This document shows, piece after piece, positions 25,778 to 33,354 of a stretch of DNA of 64,000 nt. Positions within the stretch are counted from its first letter, which is position 1; the number at the start of each line of letters is the position of its first letter. The position numbers were made by a program, and so were the translations under genes. Under the pieces are notes generated by a model. The model was not told where the DNA came from. It ran no database searches and saw only the letters and a program-made list of their open reading frames with translations. This stretch comes from Curvibacter sp. GWA2_63_95 (GTDB lineage Bacteria > Pseudomonadota > Gammaproteobacteria > Burkholderiales > Burkholderiaceae_C). The stretch is from NCBI GenBank assembly GCA_001795455.1, contig MGPB01000034.1:62001-126000 (forward strand), given 5' to 3'.

Positions 25778-26356
25778 ATGCAGCCTCCACCCAGCCGTCG
25801 CCACCTCTTGCACCGCGGCTTGCGGCTGGGCGCGGGGGTGGCCGCCATGGCAAGCACCGGCAGCGCCTTCGCACAAATCGCCCCACCACCCGAGGTGCAG
25901 GCCCAGCTACCCCAAGCCCGGCGCGCGGGCAGTACACGCATGCGGTTTCTGGGTTGGTCCGTGTACGACGCCGACCTGTGGGTGGCGCCCGGTTTTGAGG
26001 CGGCGCAGTACGCGGCCTACCCGATCGCGCTGGAGCTGCGCTACCTGCGGTCGCTTGGCGGCAAGTCCATCGCCGAACGCTCGGTGCAAGAGATGCGCCG
26101 CGGCGGACCGCTGGACGCCGCCACCGAACAAAGCTGGCTGCAGGCGATGGTGGACGCCTTTCCCGATGTGAAAGAAGGCGACCGCATCACCGGCTTGCAC
26201 AGCCCTGCGGCGGGGACCCGCTTTGTTTACAACGGCACGCTGCGCGCCACGGTGGCCGACCCGGCTTTTGGCCCACGCTTCTTCGGCATCTGGCTTGCAC
26301 CCTGGACCAGCGAACCGCGCCTGCGCAGCGAATTGCTGGCGGGGCTGAATCCATGA
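25778..26356 (+). CDS. Chalcone isomerase-like protein with Tat-like signal
   Basis: A 192-residue exported protein of the chalcone-isomerase-like family (CHI fold; related eukaryotic proteins bind fatty acids). The N terminus MQPPPSRRHLLHRGLRLGAG carries SRRHLL, a twin-arginine-like motif, then a hydrophobic stretch ending SAFAQ. The body has TRMRFLGWSVYDADLWVAPG, LELRYLRSLGGKSIAERSVQ and FFGIWLAPWTSEPRLRSELL. It probably binds a lipid in the periplasm rather than acting as an isomerase. Its TGA overlaps the ATG of the transporter gene. The start at 25778 was chosen because upstream codons would precede the signal sequence. Confidence 0.8.
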   Translation: MQPPPSRRHLLHRGLRLGAGVAAMASTGSAFAQIAPPPEVQAQLPQARRAGSTRMRFLGWSVYDADLWVAPGFEAAQYAAYPIALELRYLRSLGGKSIAERSVQEMRRGGPLDAATEQSWLQAMVDAFPDVKEGDRITGLHSPAAGTRFVYNGTLRATVADPAFGPRFFGIWLAPWTSEPRLRSELLAGLNP

Positions 26357-27645
26357 ACCTGCCACCATCCCCCGCAGCCGTGTTCGACTGGCATGCCGGT
26401 TGGCGCTACGGCCTTATGGGGCTGCCGCTGGCCTTTGTGGCGCTGCCCCTGTATGTGACGCTGCCCAACCACTACGCAACCGCGTTTGGCGTACCACTGG
26501 CCACGCTGGGCGCGGTGTTGCTGGCGGCACGCCTGTTGGACGCACTGATTGACCCGCTGCTGGGCCGCTGGAGCGACCGGCTGTTTGCTCAGTCGTTGCG
26601 CGCCGTGCTGGCCTGGGCCGCATTAGCCTGTGCGGTGCTGGGTGCGGGCTTTGCCTTGCTGTTCTTCCCGCCGTTCCACGGCCCCCGCGCACTGGTGCTG
26701 TGGGCCACGGCCTGCCTGGTCGTCACCTACGCGGCCTACAGCGCCTTGAGCATCCTGCACCAGTCCTGGGGCGCGCGCCTGGGCGGGGATGAGGTGCAGC
26801 GCAGCCGCGTGGTAGCCTGGCGTGAAGGACTGGGGTTGCTCGGTGTCGTTTTGGCATCAATTGTGCCGCTAGCCCTCGGCCTATCTGCGACAGCAGCTCT
26901 GTTTTTTGTAGCGCTTGGGGCCGGCTGGGCGGCTTGGCGGGTGGCACGCAAGCCGCCTGCCGGCACCACTGCTGCCAGCGAAGCGGGCTTCTTTGCGGGC
27001 CAGCCTGCATCCGTCTGGCTGCCGTTCACTCGGCCCGCATTTCGCGCACTGCTGGCGGTCTTTGTCGTCAACGGCATTGCCAGCGCCGTGCCCGCCACAC
27101 TGATCCTGTTTTTTGTGCAAGACCGGCTGCAGGCCCCCAAGGGTACGGAAGCGGTGTTCCTGGGCAGCTACTTTGTCTGCGCCGCCCTGGCACTGCCGCT
27201 GTGGCTGCGCGCAGTGCCACACCTGGGCCTGGCGCGCACCTGGCTGGCAGGCATGCTGCTGTCCATGGTGGTGTTCGTGTTTGCAGCCCAGTTAGGCGCG
27301 AACGACACCCCGGGTTTTGTGGCGGTGTGTGTGCTCTCGGGCATCGCCTTGGGCACCGACCTCGCCCTGCCCGGCGCCCTGCTGGCCGGCTGCATTGCCG
27401 CAGCGGGCGACCGTGGGCGGACCGAGGGCGCTTACTTCGGCTGGTGGAACTTTGCCACCAAGCTCAACCTGGCGTTGGCCGCCGGGGTGGCGCTGCCGCT
27501 GCTGGGCCTGCTGGGCTACACACCCGGCACCCGCGCGCCCGAAGCGCTGCAGGTCCTCACCATCGCCTACTGCCTGCTGCCCTGCGTGCTCAAAGCCGCG
27601 GCGGCCGCATTGCTCTACACCCTCGTCATCCGAAAGACCCCATGA
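26353..27645 (+). CDS. MFS transporter (GPH/COG2211-like), operon member
   Basis: A 430-residue protein with about 12 predicted membrane helices. It opens WRYGLMGLPLAFVALPLYVT and has the segment LLDALIDPLLGRWSDRL, typical of the glycoside-pentoside-hexuronide-type MFS branch (COG2211), and a C-terminal TEGAYFGWWNFATKLNLALA. Substrate unknown; in this operon a lipid or lipid precursor is more plausible than a sugar. Both ends overlap neighbours as ATGA. Bases 26850-26914 are a dispersed repeat read in frame, encoding the helix ASIVPLALGLSATAALFFVA; this stretch is AT-richer than the rest of the gene. Confidence 0.82.
   Translation: MNLPPSPAAVFDWHAGWRYGLMGLPLAFVALPLYVTLPNHYATAFGVPLATLGAVLLAARLLDALIDPLLGRWSDRLFAQSLRAVLAWAALACAVLGAGFALLFFPPFHGPRALVLWATACLVVTYAAYSALSILHQSWGARLGGDEVQRSRVVAWREGLGLLGVVLASIVPLALGLSATAALFFVALGAGWAAWRVARKPPAGTTAASEAGFFAGQPASVWLPFTRPAFRALLAVFVVNGIASAVPATLILFFVQDRLQAPKGTEAVFLGSYFVCAALALPLWLRAVPHLGLARTWLAGMLLSMVVFVFAAQLGANDTPGFVAVCVLSGIALGTDLALPGALLAGCIAAAGDRGRTEGAYFGWWNFATKLNLALAAGVALPLLGLLGYTPGTRAPEALQVLTIAYCLLPCVLKAAAAALLYTLVIRKTP
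26850..26914 (-). repeat. Dispersed repeat inside the MFS gene, copy 8
   Basis: On the minus strand this part of the transporter gene reads GCTACAAAAAACAGAGCTGC, TGTCGCAGATAGG and CGAGGGCTAG, then a CAATTG...CCAAAA tail. That follows the order and spacing of the intergenic copies and is close to the topB copy (GCTACAAAAACGGGAGCT). It keeps the reading frame open and encodes a membrane helix. Confidence 0.65.
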
Positions 27646-28181
27646 AACGACGCCTGCTCCTCAGCGCCGCCACCGCAGCCAGTGCCCTTGCGCTGGGCGG
27701 CTGCGGCACCCAAACCATTGACCAATACCGCCAGGAACAACCGGCGCTGGACTTGCAGCAATATTTCAACGGTGTGCTGGACGCCTATGGCGTGTTCACC
27801 GACCGTTCGGGCGCCGTGGTCAAACGTTTCACCGTGGTGATGCGCTGCCGCTGGCAGGGTGATGAGGGGGTGCTGGACGAAGACTTCAGCTACTCCGATG
27901 GCACGAAACAAAAGCGTATCTGGCGCCTGAAGAAGCTGGCGGATGGCCACTACACCGGCACTGCCGACGATGTGGTGGGCACCGCCCAGGGCCAGGCACG
28001 TGGCAATGCGTTTTACTGGACCTATACCTTGCGCCTGCCGGTGGATGGCTCCGTCTATGACGTGCAATTCGACGACTGGATGTACCTGATGACGGACACC
28101 GTGATGCTGAACAAGGCCACCATGCGCAAGTTCGGCGTACGGCTTGGCGAGGTGACGCTGTCGTTCGCCAAGCGCCCGTAG
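27642..28181 (+). CDS. DUF3833 lipoprotein
   Basis: A 179-residue lipoprotein of the DUF3833 family. The signal MKRRLLLSAATAASALALGG ends in the lipobox LGGC. The body includes QYFNGVLDAYGVFTDRSGAV, VLDEDFSYSDGTKQKRIWRL and WMYLMTDTVMLNKATMRKFG, the conserved stretches of the family. Function is unknown, but DUF3833 genes co-occur with COG2907, DUF1365 and Cfa in lipid-modification operons of many proteobacteria. The ATG overlaps the transporter stop. A dispersed repeat begins at its stop codon and separates it from the SDR gene. Confidence 0.85.
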   Translation: MKRRLLLSAATAASALALGGCGTQTIDQYRQEQPALDLQQYFNGVLDAYGVFTDRSGAVVKRFTVVMRCRWQGDEGVLDEDFSYSDGTKQKRIWRLKKLADGHYTGTADDVVGTAQGQARGNAFYWTYTLRLPVDGSVYDVQFDDWMYLMTDTVMLNKATMRKFGVRLGEVTLSFAKRP

Positions 28182-28244
28182 TTTTAAGCCAAATTGACAC
28201 CTAGCCCTTATGGATATTGCGCGAGCAGCTATCAAAAATAGAGC
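28182..28244 (-). repeat. Dispersed repeat, copy 3
   Basis: On the minus strand it reads CTATTTTTGATAGCTGCTCG, CGCAATATCCATAAGGGC and TAGGTGTCAATTTGGCTTAA. It occupies most of the 80-base gap between DUF3833 and the SDR gene within the operon and supplies an in-frame upstream start for the SDR gene that I did not accept. Confidence 0.85.
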
Positions 28245-28261
28245 AAAAAAAGATTGTTCCC

Positions 28262-29041
28262 ATGCCCTTCTTCCAGCCCCTGAACCCACCGCTGCGCGAC
28301 TGGCGCGGCACAACCGTCTGGATGGTGGGTGCCTCCAGCGGCATCGGCCAAGCCACGGCCGCAGCGCTGCACGCGCTGGGCGCCCACGTGGTGGTGTCGG
28401 CCCGCAAGGTGGCCGACCTGGAGGCCTTTGTGGCCGCCCACCCGGGTAGCACGGCGCTGCCGCTGGATGCCACCGATGCCGCGGCCGTGCACGCGGCGGC
28501 GGCCCAGCTGCTGGCGCGTGGTCCGCTGGACTGCGTGGTCTATTGCGCGGGCCACTACACCCCCATGCGTGCGCAAACGCTGGACCTGGTCGACATGCAG
28601 CGCCACTTGGCAGTGAATTACACCGGTGCACTGCAGGTGCTAAGCGCCGTGCTGCCCGCCATGTGCGCGCGCCGCGCCGGCCACATCGCCTTGGTGGGCA
28701 GCGTGGCGGGCTACCGCGGCCTGCCCAACAGCCTGGCCTATGGCCCGACCAAGGCGGCACTGATCAACCTGGCGGAAACGCTGTACCTGGACCTGCATGA
28801 CCAAGGGATTGGCGTGTCACTCATCAACCCCGGTTTTGTGCAAACCCCGCTGACGGCGCAGAACAACTTCGCCATGCCTGCGCTGCTGAGCCCGGCGCAA
28901 GCGGCCCAGGCCATTCTGGCCGGATGGGCGCGGGGCCACTTCGAGATCCACTTCCCCAAACGGTTTACGCTGTGGCTGAAAGCCCTGCGCGTGTTGCCGC
29001 ACCGGGCCTACTTTTACCTAGTGAGCCGCGCCACCCTATGA
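28262..29041 (+). CDS. Short-chain dehydrogenase/reductase
   Basis: A 259-residue NAD(P)-dependent SDR. The nucleotide motif is VWMVGASSGIGQATAAAL near residues 19-37, followed by the NAG-equivalent VVYCAGHY, the active-site serine in IALVGSVAGYRG and YGPTKAALINLAETL (catalytic Y and K). A C-terminal hydrophobic stretch may touch the membrane. The substrate is unknown; an SDR is a regular member of COG2907-Cfa operons. The ATG at 28262 (MPFFQPLNPPLRDWRG) lies after the repeat; an upstream in-frame ATG at 28217 is inside the repeat and is unlikely. The TGA overlaps the ATG of the next gene. Confidence 0.87.
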   Translation: MPFFQPLNPPLRDWRGTTVWMVGASSGIGQATAAALHALGAHVVVSARKVADLEAFVAAHPGSTALPLDATDAAAVHAAAAQLLARGPLDCVVYCAGHYTPMRAQTLDLVDMQRHLAVNYTGALQVLSAVLPAMCARRAGHIALVGSVAGYRGLPNSLAYGPTKAALINLAETLYLDLHDQGIGVSLINPGFVQTPLTAQNNFAMPALLSPAQAAQAILAGWARGHFEIHFPKRFTLWLKALRVLPHRAYFYLVSRATL

Positions 29042-29487
29042 CTGCCTCCCCCCTGTCCAACGAAGCCGCCGTCACCCGCGTGGTGGATTTCTTTGAGACC
29101 CTGACACCCACCGCCCTGGCCACGCTGCCTGCGCTGTACGCGGCCCATGCACGCTTCAAAGACCCGTTCAACGCGGTGAGCGGCTTGCCCGCCATCACCC
29201 GCATATTTGCCCACATGTTCGAGGCGCTGGAAAACCCGCGCTTTGTGGTGCGCGAGCGCATCGTGCAGGGTTCACAGTGTTTTTTGACCTGGGAATTTCG
29301 CTTCCGCTTCCGGCGTTTCAAGCAGACAGAGGAGCAGGTGATTCTGGGCGGCTCGCACCTGGTGTTTGACGACACCGGCTTGGTGACGCTGCACCGCGAC
29401 TACTGGGATGCGGCGGAAGAGTTGTACGAGAAATTGCCCGTGGTGGGCGGGGTAATGCGCTGGCTCAAGAAACGGGCCAACAGCTAG
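29038..29487 (+). CDS. NTF2-like (SnoaL-type) protein
   Basis: A 149-residue protein with the NTF2-like fold pattern: an N-terminal helix VTRVVDFFETLTPTALATLP, then AHARFKDPFNAVSGLPAITR and strands with ITWEF-like and VILGGSHLVFDDTGL segments. The family includes small lipid or steroid isomerases and binding proteins. It is the last gene of the lipid-modification operon, coupled to the SDR by an ATGA overlap. In related operons of other bacteria an NTF2-like and an SDR gene also travel together. Confidence 0.82.
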   Translation: MTASPLSNEAAVTRVVDFFETLTPTALATLPALYAAHARFKDPFNAVSGLPAITRIFAHMFEALENPRFVVRERIVQGSQCFLTWEFRFRFRRFKQTEEQVILGGSHLVFDDTGLVTLHRDYWDAAEELYEKLPVVGGVMRWLKKRANS

Positions 29488-29502
29488 GGCAGCAGGAGCG
29501 GG

Positions 29503-29736
29503 TCAGCGCCCAGTGGCGTTGGCCTGGCTGCCAAATTTGCTGCCCTGGAAATCAGGAAAGTCCACCGTGCGGCGCGGTTCCCACCAAGCTCGCAGGCTGG
29601 CGAACACATTGCGGCAGCCAGTGCATTTGTACTCGCCGGTGGGCTTGAGCGCGCCATTGGCGGCACGGTCAATCACCGGCTGGTAGCTGGTGGCACCGCA
29701 TTCGCGGCACTTGTAAACGGTTTTGTAAGTCGCCAT
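29503..29736 (-). CDS. Small zinc-ribbon protein, 77 residues
   Basis: A 77-residue protein with two CxxC knuckles, YKCRECGATSYQPV and EYKCTGCRNVFASLRAWW, that together make a zinc-ribbon. The start at 29736 (MATYKTVYKCREC) was chosen because longer frames run through the gap into the GST gene without similarity. Function unknown. It is convergent with the NTF2-like gene, 15 bases away, and transcribed in the same direction as the GST gene upstream. Confidence 0.72.
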   Translation of the reverse strand: MATYKTVYKCRECGATSYQPVIDRAANGALKPTGEYKCTGCRNVFASLRAWWEPRRTVDFPDFQGSKFGSQANATGR

Positions 29737-29842
29737 GGTCGGCCGACTGTAAGCACTGGCGCGGGTTTTGACCAGTGTTTTTATGTAATGCCGTGTAAAA
29801 CAAGGCTTGCAAGCCCTTTTTGGCTTCCAGCCCGCACCAATC

Positions 29843-30457
29843 CTAGGCCGGAACTGTGTCGGCGAAGCTGGGGCGCTGCGACAGTTTTTCGAGCAATTTG
29901 CCCAGATTGGGATGGTCCGCACGCCAGTCGATCTGGGGAAAACGGAAGTCCAGGTAGGCCAGCGCACAGCCCACGGCAATATCCGCCAGGCTGAGGTGAA
30001 TGCCACCACAGAACGGTTTTTCACCCAGGCCGCGATCCATGGCCTGGAGAGCGCCGGTCACCTTCGCCATCTGGCGGTCGATCCAGGCCTGGCTGCGCTG
30101 GGCTTTGGTGCGCCCCGTCCAGGTGGCCTCCAGGCGCGCCAGGATGGCGGCGTCCATCAGGCCATCGGCCAGCGCTTCCCAGGTCTTGATTTCGGCGCGC
30201 TCACGGCCCACCGACGGAATCAGCTTGCCCACGGGAGACAGGGTGTCCAGGTATTCGACGATCACGCGCGAATCAAACAGGGCTTCTGCGCCTTCCATGA
30301 TCAGGCAGGGCACTTTGCCCAGCGGGTTCGACTCGGCGATGCTGGTATCTGCCGCCCACACGTCTTCGGGAACAAAGGCGTAATCGAGTTTCTTCTCGGC
30401 CATCACGACGCGGACTTTGCGAACATAGGGGCTGGAAGTGGATCCGAGTAATTTCAT
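29843..30457 (-). CDS. Glutathione S-transferase family protein
   Basis: A 204-residue GST. The N-terminal thioredoxin-like domain (about residues 1-80) starts MKLLGSTSSPYVRKVRVVMA, with a serine in the usual activating position and the cis-proline in NPLGKVPCL, then DSRVIVEYLD. The all-helical C-terminal domain ends PNLGKLLEKLSQRPSFADT. It resembles the YibF/stringent-starvation-like branch; substrate is unknown. It is divergent from purB. Confidence 0.88.
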   Translation of the reverse strand: MKLLGSTSSPYVRKVRVVMAEKKLDYAFVPEDVWAADTSIAESNPLGKVPCLIMEGAEALFDSRVIVEYLDTLSPVGKLIPSVGRERAEIKTWEALADGLMDAAILARLEATWTGRTKAQRSQAWIDRQMAKVTGALQAMDRGLGEKPFCGGIHLSLADIAVGCALAYLDFRFPQIDWRADHPNLGKLLEKLSQRPSFADTVPA

Positions 30458-30553
30458 GGGGTCTTGGCAGTTGCTTGAGGACCGATTCTATCCAGCGGGG
30501 TTGGCCTGAACGGGCCATGGGGTCGGGCGTGGCGCACAACCTACAATTCGGGG

Positions 30554-31933
30554 ATGACTTTCTCCGCCATCTCCGCCCTCTCCCCCCTTGACGGCCGCTA
30601 CGCCGGCAAGCTTGCCACCCTGCGTCCGCTGACCAGCGAATTGGGCTATATGCACCGCCGCGTACAGGTGGAGGTGGCATGGTTCATTTCCCTGAGCGAT
30701 GCGGGCTTTGCCGAGTTCAAACCGCTGACGCCCGGAGCACGTACTTACTTGCTGGGCCTGGTCAAAAACTTCTCGGAAGCCGATGGCGAGGCCATCAAGA
30801 CGATTGAAAAGACCACCAACCATGATGTCAAGGCGGTGGAGTACTGGATCAAGTCCAAGTTCGAGGCGCGCCCCGAACTGGAAAAGGCCGGCGAGTTTGT
30901 GCACTTTGCCTGCACCAGCGAAGACATCAACAACACCAGCCACGGCCTGCAACTGCGCTCGGCCCGCGACGTGGTGGTATTGCCCGCACTGGACAAGATC
31001 GTGCTCAAGCTGCGCGACATGGCACATGCCTACGCCGACGTGCCCATGCTGAGCCGCACCCACGGCCAGACCGCCAGCCCCACCACCGTGGGCAAGGAGC
31101 TGGCCAACGTGGTGGTGCGCCTGCAGGCCGCCTGCGAGCGTATTGCCAGCGTCAAGATCCTGGCCAAGATGAACGGCGCCGTGGGCAACTACAACGCCCA
31201 CCTCTCGGCCTGGCCCGAGTTCGACTGGGAAGCCTTCAGCCGCAAGGTCATCGAAACCCCCGAGCCGCTGGGCCTGGGCCTGACCTTCCAGCCCTACAGC
31301 ATCCAGATCGAGCCGCACGACTACATGGCCGAGCTGTTTGACGCCGTGGCACGCACCAACACCATCCTGATTGACCTGAGCCGCGACATCTGGGGTTATG
31401 TGAGCCTGGGTTATTTCAAGCAACGCCTCAAAGACGGCGAAGTGGGCTCCAGCACCATGCCGCACAAGGTCAACCCGATCGACTTTGAAAACGCCGAAGG
31501 CAACCTGGGCCTGGCCAACGCCGTGCTGCGCCACCTGAGCGAGAAGCTGCCCATCAGCCGCTGGCAGCGCGACCTGACCGACTCCACCGTGCTGCGCAAC
31601 ATGGGCGTGGCCCTGGGCTATGCCGTGCTGGCCTACAGCTCGCTGATGACCGGGCTGAACAAGCTGGAAATCAACGAAGCTGCGATTGCCGACGACCTGG
31701 ACGCATCGTGGGAAGTGCTGGCCGAGCCCATCCAGACCGTGATGCGCCGCTTCGGTCTGCCCCAGCCCTACGAGCAACTCAAGAAGTTCACCCGCGGCGA
31801 GGCCATGACCAAGGCGCTGATGCAAGGCTTCATCGCCGGGCTGGAGATTCCCCAGGCAGAAAAAGACCGCCTGCTGGCCATGACGCCGGGCAGTTACACC
31901 GGCAAGGCCTCGGAGCTGGCAAAGCGCGTCTGA
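30554..31933 (+). CDS. purB: Adenylosuccinate lyase
   Basis: A 459-residue fumarase/aspartase-superfamily enzyme that catalyses two steps of purine synthesis: release of fumarate from SAICAR and from adenylosuccinate. The superfamily signature SSTMPHKVNPIDFENAEGN is at about residue 300, with the catalytic loop serine in it. Other landmarks are FVHFACTSEDINNTSHGLQL and MLSRTHGQTASPTTVGKEL. Length matches the E. coli protein (456). Its stop overlaps the start of yaeQ (TGATG), indicating coupled translation. Confidence 0.96.
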   Translation: MTFSAISALSPLDGRYAGKLATLRPLTSELGYMHRRVQVEVAWFISLSDAGFAEFKPLTPGARTYLLGLVKNFSEADGEAIKTIEKTTNHDVKAVEYWIKSKFEARPELEKAGEFVHFACTSEDINNTSHGLQLRSARDVVVLPALDKIVLKLRDMAHAYADVPMLSRTHGQTASPTTVGKELANVVVRLQAACERIASVKILAKMNGAVGNYNAHLSAWPEFDWEAFSRKVIETPEPLGLGLTFQPYSIQIEPHDYMAELFDAVARTNTILIDLSRDIWGYVSLGYFKQRLKDGEVGSSTMPHKVNPIDFENAEGNLGLANAVLRHLSEKLPISRWQRDLTDSTVLRNMGVALGYAVLAYSSLMTGLNKLEINEAAIADDLDASWEVLAEPIQTVMRRFGLPQPYEQLKKFTRGEAMTKALMQGFIAGLEIPQAEKDRLLAMTPGSYTGKASELAKRV

Positions 31934-32493
31934 TGGCACTCAAATCCACCATCTACAAGGCCAACCTGCAGATTGCAGACATCGAGAACAGCTATTACGC
32001 CGACCACGCCCTGACGCTGGCACGCCACCCCAGCGAGACCGATGAACGCATGATGGTGCGGCTGGCCGCGCTGGCCTTCAATGCCTACAAGCTGCAAACC
32101 GTGTGCAATGGCGACGGCACGCTGGCCTTTGGCGCGGGCTTGTCGGACGTGGAAGACCCGGATGTGTCGTTGACCGATTTCACGGGCCACAAGCGCCTGT
32201 GGATCGAGGTGGGCCAACCGGAAGACAAACCCATTAGCAAGGCCTGCAACAAGGCTGATGCAGTGCTGCTCTACCCCTTTGCCCACTCTGCCGATATCTG
32301 GTGGAAGGGCATGGAGAGCAAGCTGAGCCGCCTGGACAAGCTGCAGGTGTGGCGCATTCCATCGGCCACCTCGCAGGCACTGGCCAAGCTGGCACAGCGC
32401 AGCATGCAGCTGCAGGCGACGGTACAAGAGGGCGTGCTGATGCTGGGAGACGGCGTGAACACCGTGGACATCGAGCCGATCCGCTGGAAGTGA
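31933..32493 (+). CDS. yaeQ: YaeQ family protein
   Basis: A 186-residue protein of the YaeQ family (PD-(D/E)XK nuclease-like fold, activity not established). The N terminus MALKSTIYKANLQIADIENS and TLARHPSETDERMMVRLAAL are the family signatures; VSLTDFTGHKRLWIEVGQPE holds the D...E-type core. Reported E. coli phenotypes connect YaeQ to suppression of hemolysin regulator loss, but its biochemical role is unclear. The start is set by the TGATG overlap with purB. Confidence 0.9.
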   Translation: MALKSTIYKANLQIADIENSYYADHALTLARHPSETDERMMVRLAALAFNAYKLQTVCNGDGTLAFGAGLSDVEDPDVSLTDFTGHKRLWIEVGQPEDKPISKACNKADAVLLYPFAHSADIWWKGMESKLSRLDKLQVWRIPSATSQALAKLAQRSMQLQATVQEGVLMLGDGVNTVDIEPIRWK

Positions 32494-32517
32494 GCGGCGG
32501 CAGCACCGGCGCTGCCA

Positions 32518-32580
32518 TTTCAAGCCAAACAAGGCCCCAACCCGCACCCATACTGCGCGAGCAGCTACTCTTTTGGTAGT
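32518..32580 (-). repeat. Dispersed repeat overlapping the 3' end of the DUF1289 gene, copy 4
   Basis: On the minus strand it reads CTACCAAAAGAGTAGCTGCT, then CGCGCAGTATGGGTGCGGG and a TTTGGCTTGAAA tail. The first bases code for the last residues (PLPKE) and the TAG stop of the DUF3717/DUF1289 gene; the rest fills the convergent gap to yaeQ. Confidence 0.8.
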
Positions 32581-33008
32581 GGTTCAGCAACCGGGGCACT
32601 CTGCCCTTCGGCCGCCCGCTCCGCGTACTTGTTAAACCGCCAGGCGCTCGCATCCAGCGTGATGCGTCGCCAGGTGGCGCGCTTGGCGGCCGGCCCCATC
32701 TCGGGCCAGCGCTGCACTTCATCAAAGGTGCGGCCACAGCCCTTGCACAGGTCGTCCCCCTGGCTGGTGGAGCAAATGGCAATACAGGGCGTATCGGGCG
32801 TGCTTTCGTACCATGCCAACCAGGCGGCCAGCGCCTTGGGCGGCATGGTGGCCTCGTCGGCCTCGGTCTCGTGGTAGTAAACCAGCAGTGCATACACCTC
32901 GGCCAACGCACGCGTGGGTGCGGGCAGGGCCACCCCATCGGGCGAAGGCTCGCGCGTGCGCCAGTAGTTGATGGCCGACTCGATGTCGGTGATGTGGATG
33001 CCTGCCAT
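32565..33008 (-). CDS. DUF3717-DUF1289 fusion protein
   Basis: A 147-residue protein. The N-terminal segment MAGIHITDIESAINYWRTRE is DUF3717-like. The central part TPCIAICSTSQGDDLCKGCG, followed by RTFDEVQRWPEM, is a DUF1289 cysteine cluster (C-x3-C and C-x2-C) that probably binds zinc. No biochemical role is known. The ATG at 33008 was preferred to an upstream start at 33035 because the family begins at this methionine. The last five codons and the stop belong to a dispersed repeat, so the C terminus PLPKE is likely a recent product of repeat insertion. Confidence 0.82.
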   Translation of the reverse strand: MAGIHITDIESAINYWRTREPSPDGVALPAPTRALAEVYALLVYYHETEADEATMPPKALAAWLAWYESTPDTPCIAICSTSQGDDLCKGCGRTFDEVQRWPEMGPAAKRATWRRITLDASAWRFNKYAERAAEGQSAPVAEPLPKE

Positions 33009-33130
33009 AGATTCCCGTAGAAGGGGGCGGATCATATACCGCGCATGGCGTGTGCTCCATGCCCGCAGCGCAATCGGCCAAAAACCCCGGGTATTTGCAG
33101 GCCTTTAGCACCTTGCGCGTACACTTCGCG

Positions 33131-33250
33131 GCCGAAGGGGAGTAGCTCCCTGACGCTGCCCTTGCAGCGTTTATCAACAAGTCGTCAATACGAAGCTCTG
33201 CTTCCGGCTTGTTGGGCCAGGTGCACCACCTGGCCGAGCAAGACCTTCGA
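33131..33250 (+). promoter_or_regulatory. yybP-ykoY manganese riboswitch
   Basis: The leader of the TerC-type gene contains the conserved GAAGGGGAGTAGCT (33134-33147), the internal-loop segment TCGTCAATACGA (33182-33193) and the closing GGCCGAGCAAGACCTT (33232-33247) of the yybP-ykoY class. P1 can form between CGAAGG (33133-33138) and CCTTCG (33244-33249). This class binds Mn2+ and controls manganese exporters and TerC-family membrane proteins. Identification is by motif reading, without a covariance search. Confidence 0.92.
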
Positions 33251-33278
33251 TTACAGCCCACCGCGGGCTGGATCGAAG
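33245..33278 (+). promoter_or_regulatory. Riboswitch expression-platform hairpin
   Basis: CTTCGAT (33245-33251) pairs with ATCGAAG (33272-33278), enclosing a second stem CAGCCC/GGGCTG (33254-33259/33265-33270). The 5' arm reuses the bases that close P1 of the Mn2+ aptamer, so the two structures exclude each other. No U-run follows, which favours translational or Rho-dependent control over intrinsic termination. Confidence 0.6.
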
Positions 33279-33354
33279 TGCCTTGGTGGTCCGCCATCCT
33301 TGTCTCCGGTCCAGTCCGCGATGTGCCCCCCATCGACTTGAACCTGGATTTGAC

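Noticed and set aside
29737-29842. Extra gene between the zinc-ribbon and GST genes
   Set aside because: The 106 bases hold no frame with a plausible start or composition; they probably contain the zinc-ribbon promoter.
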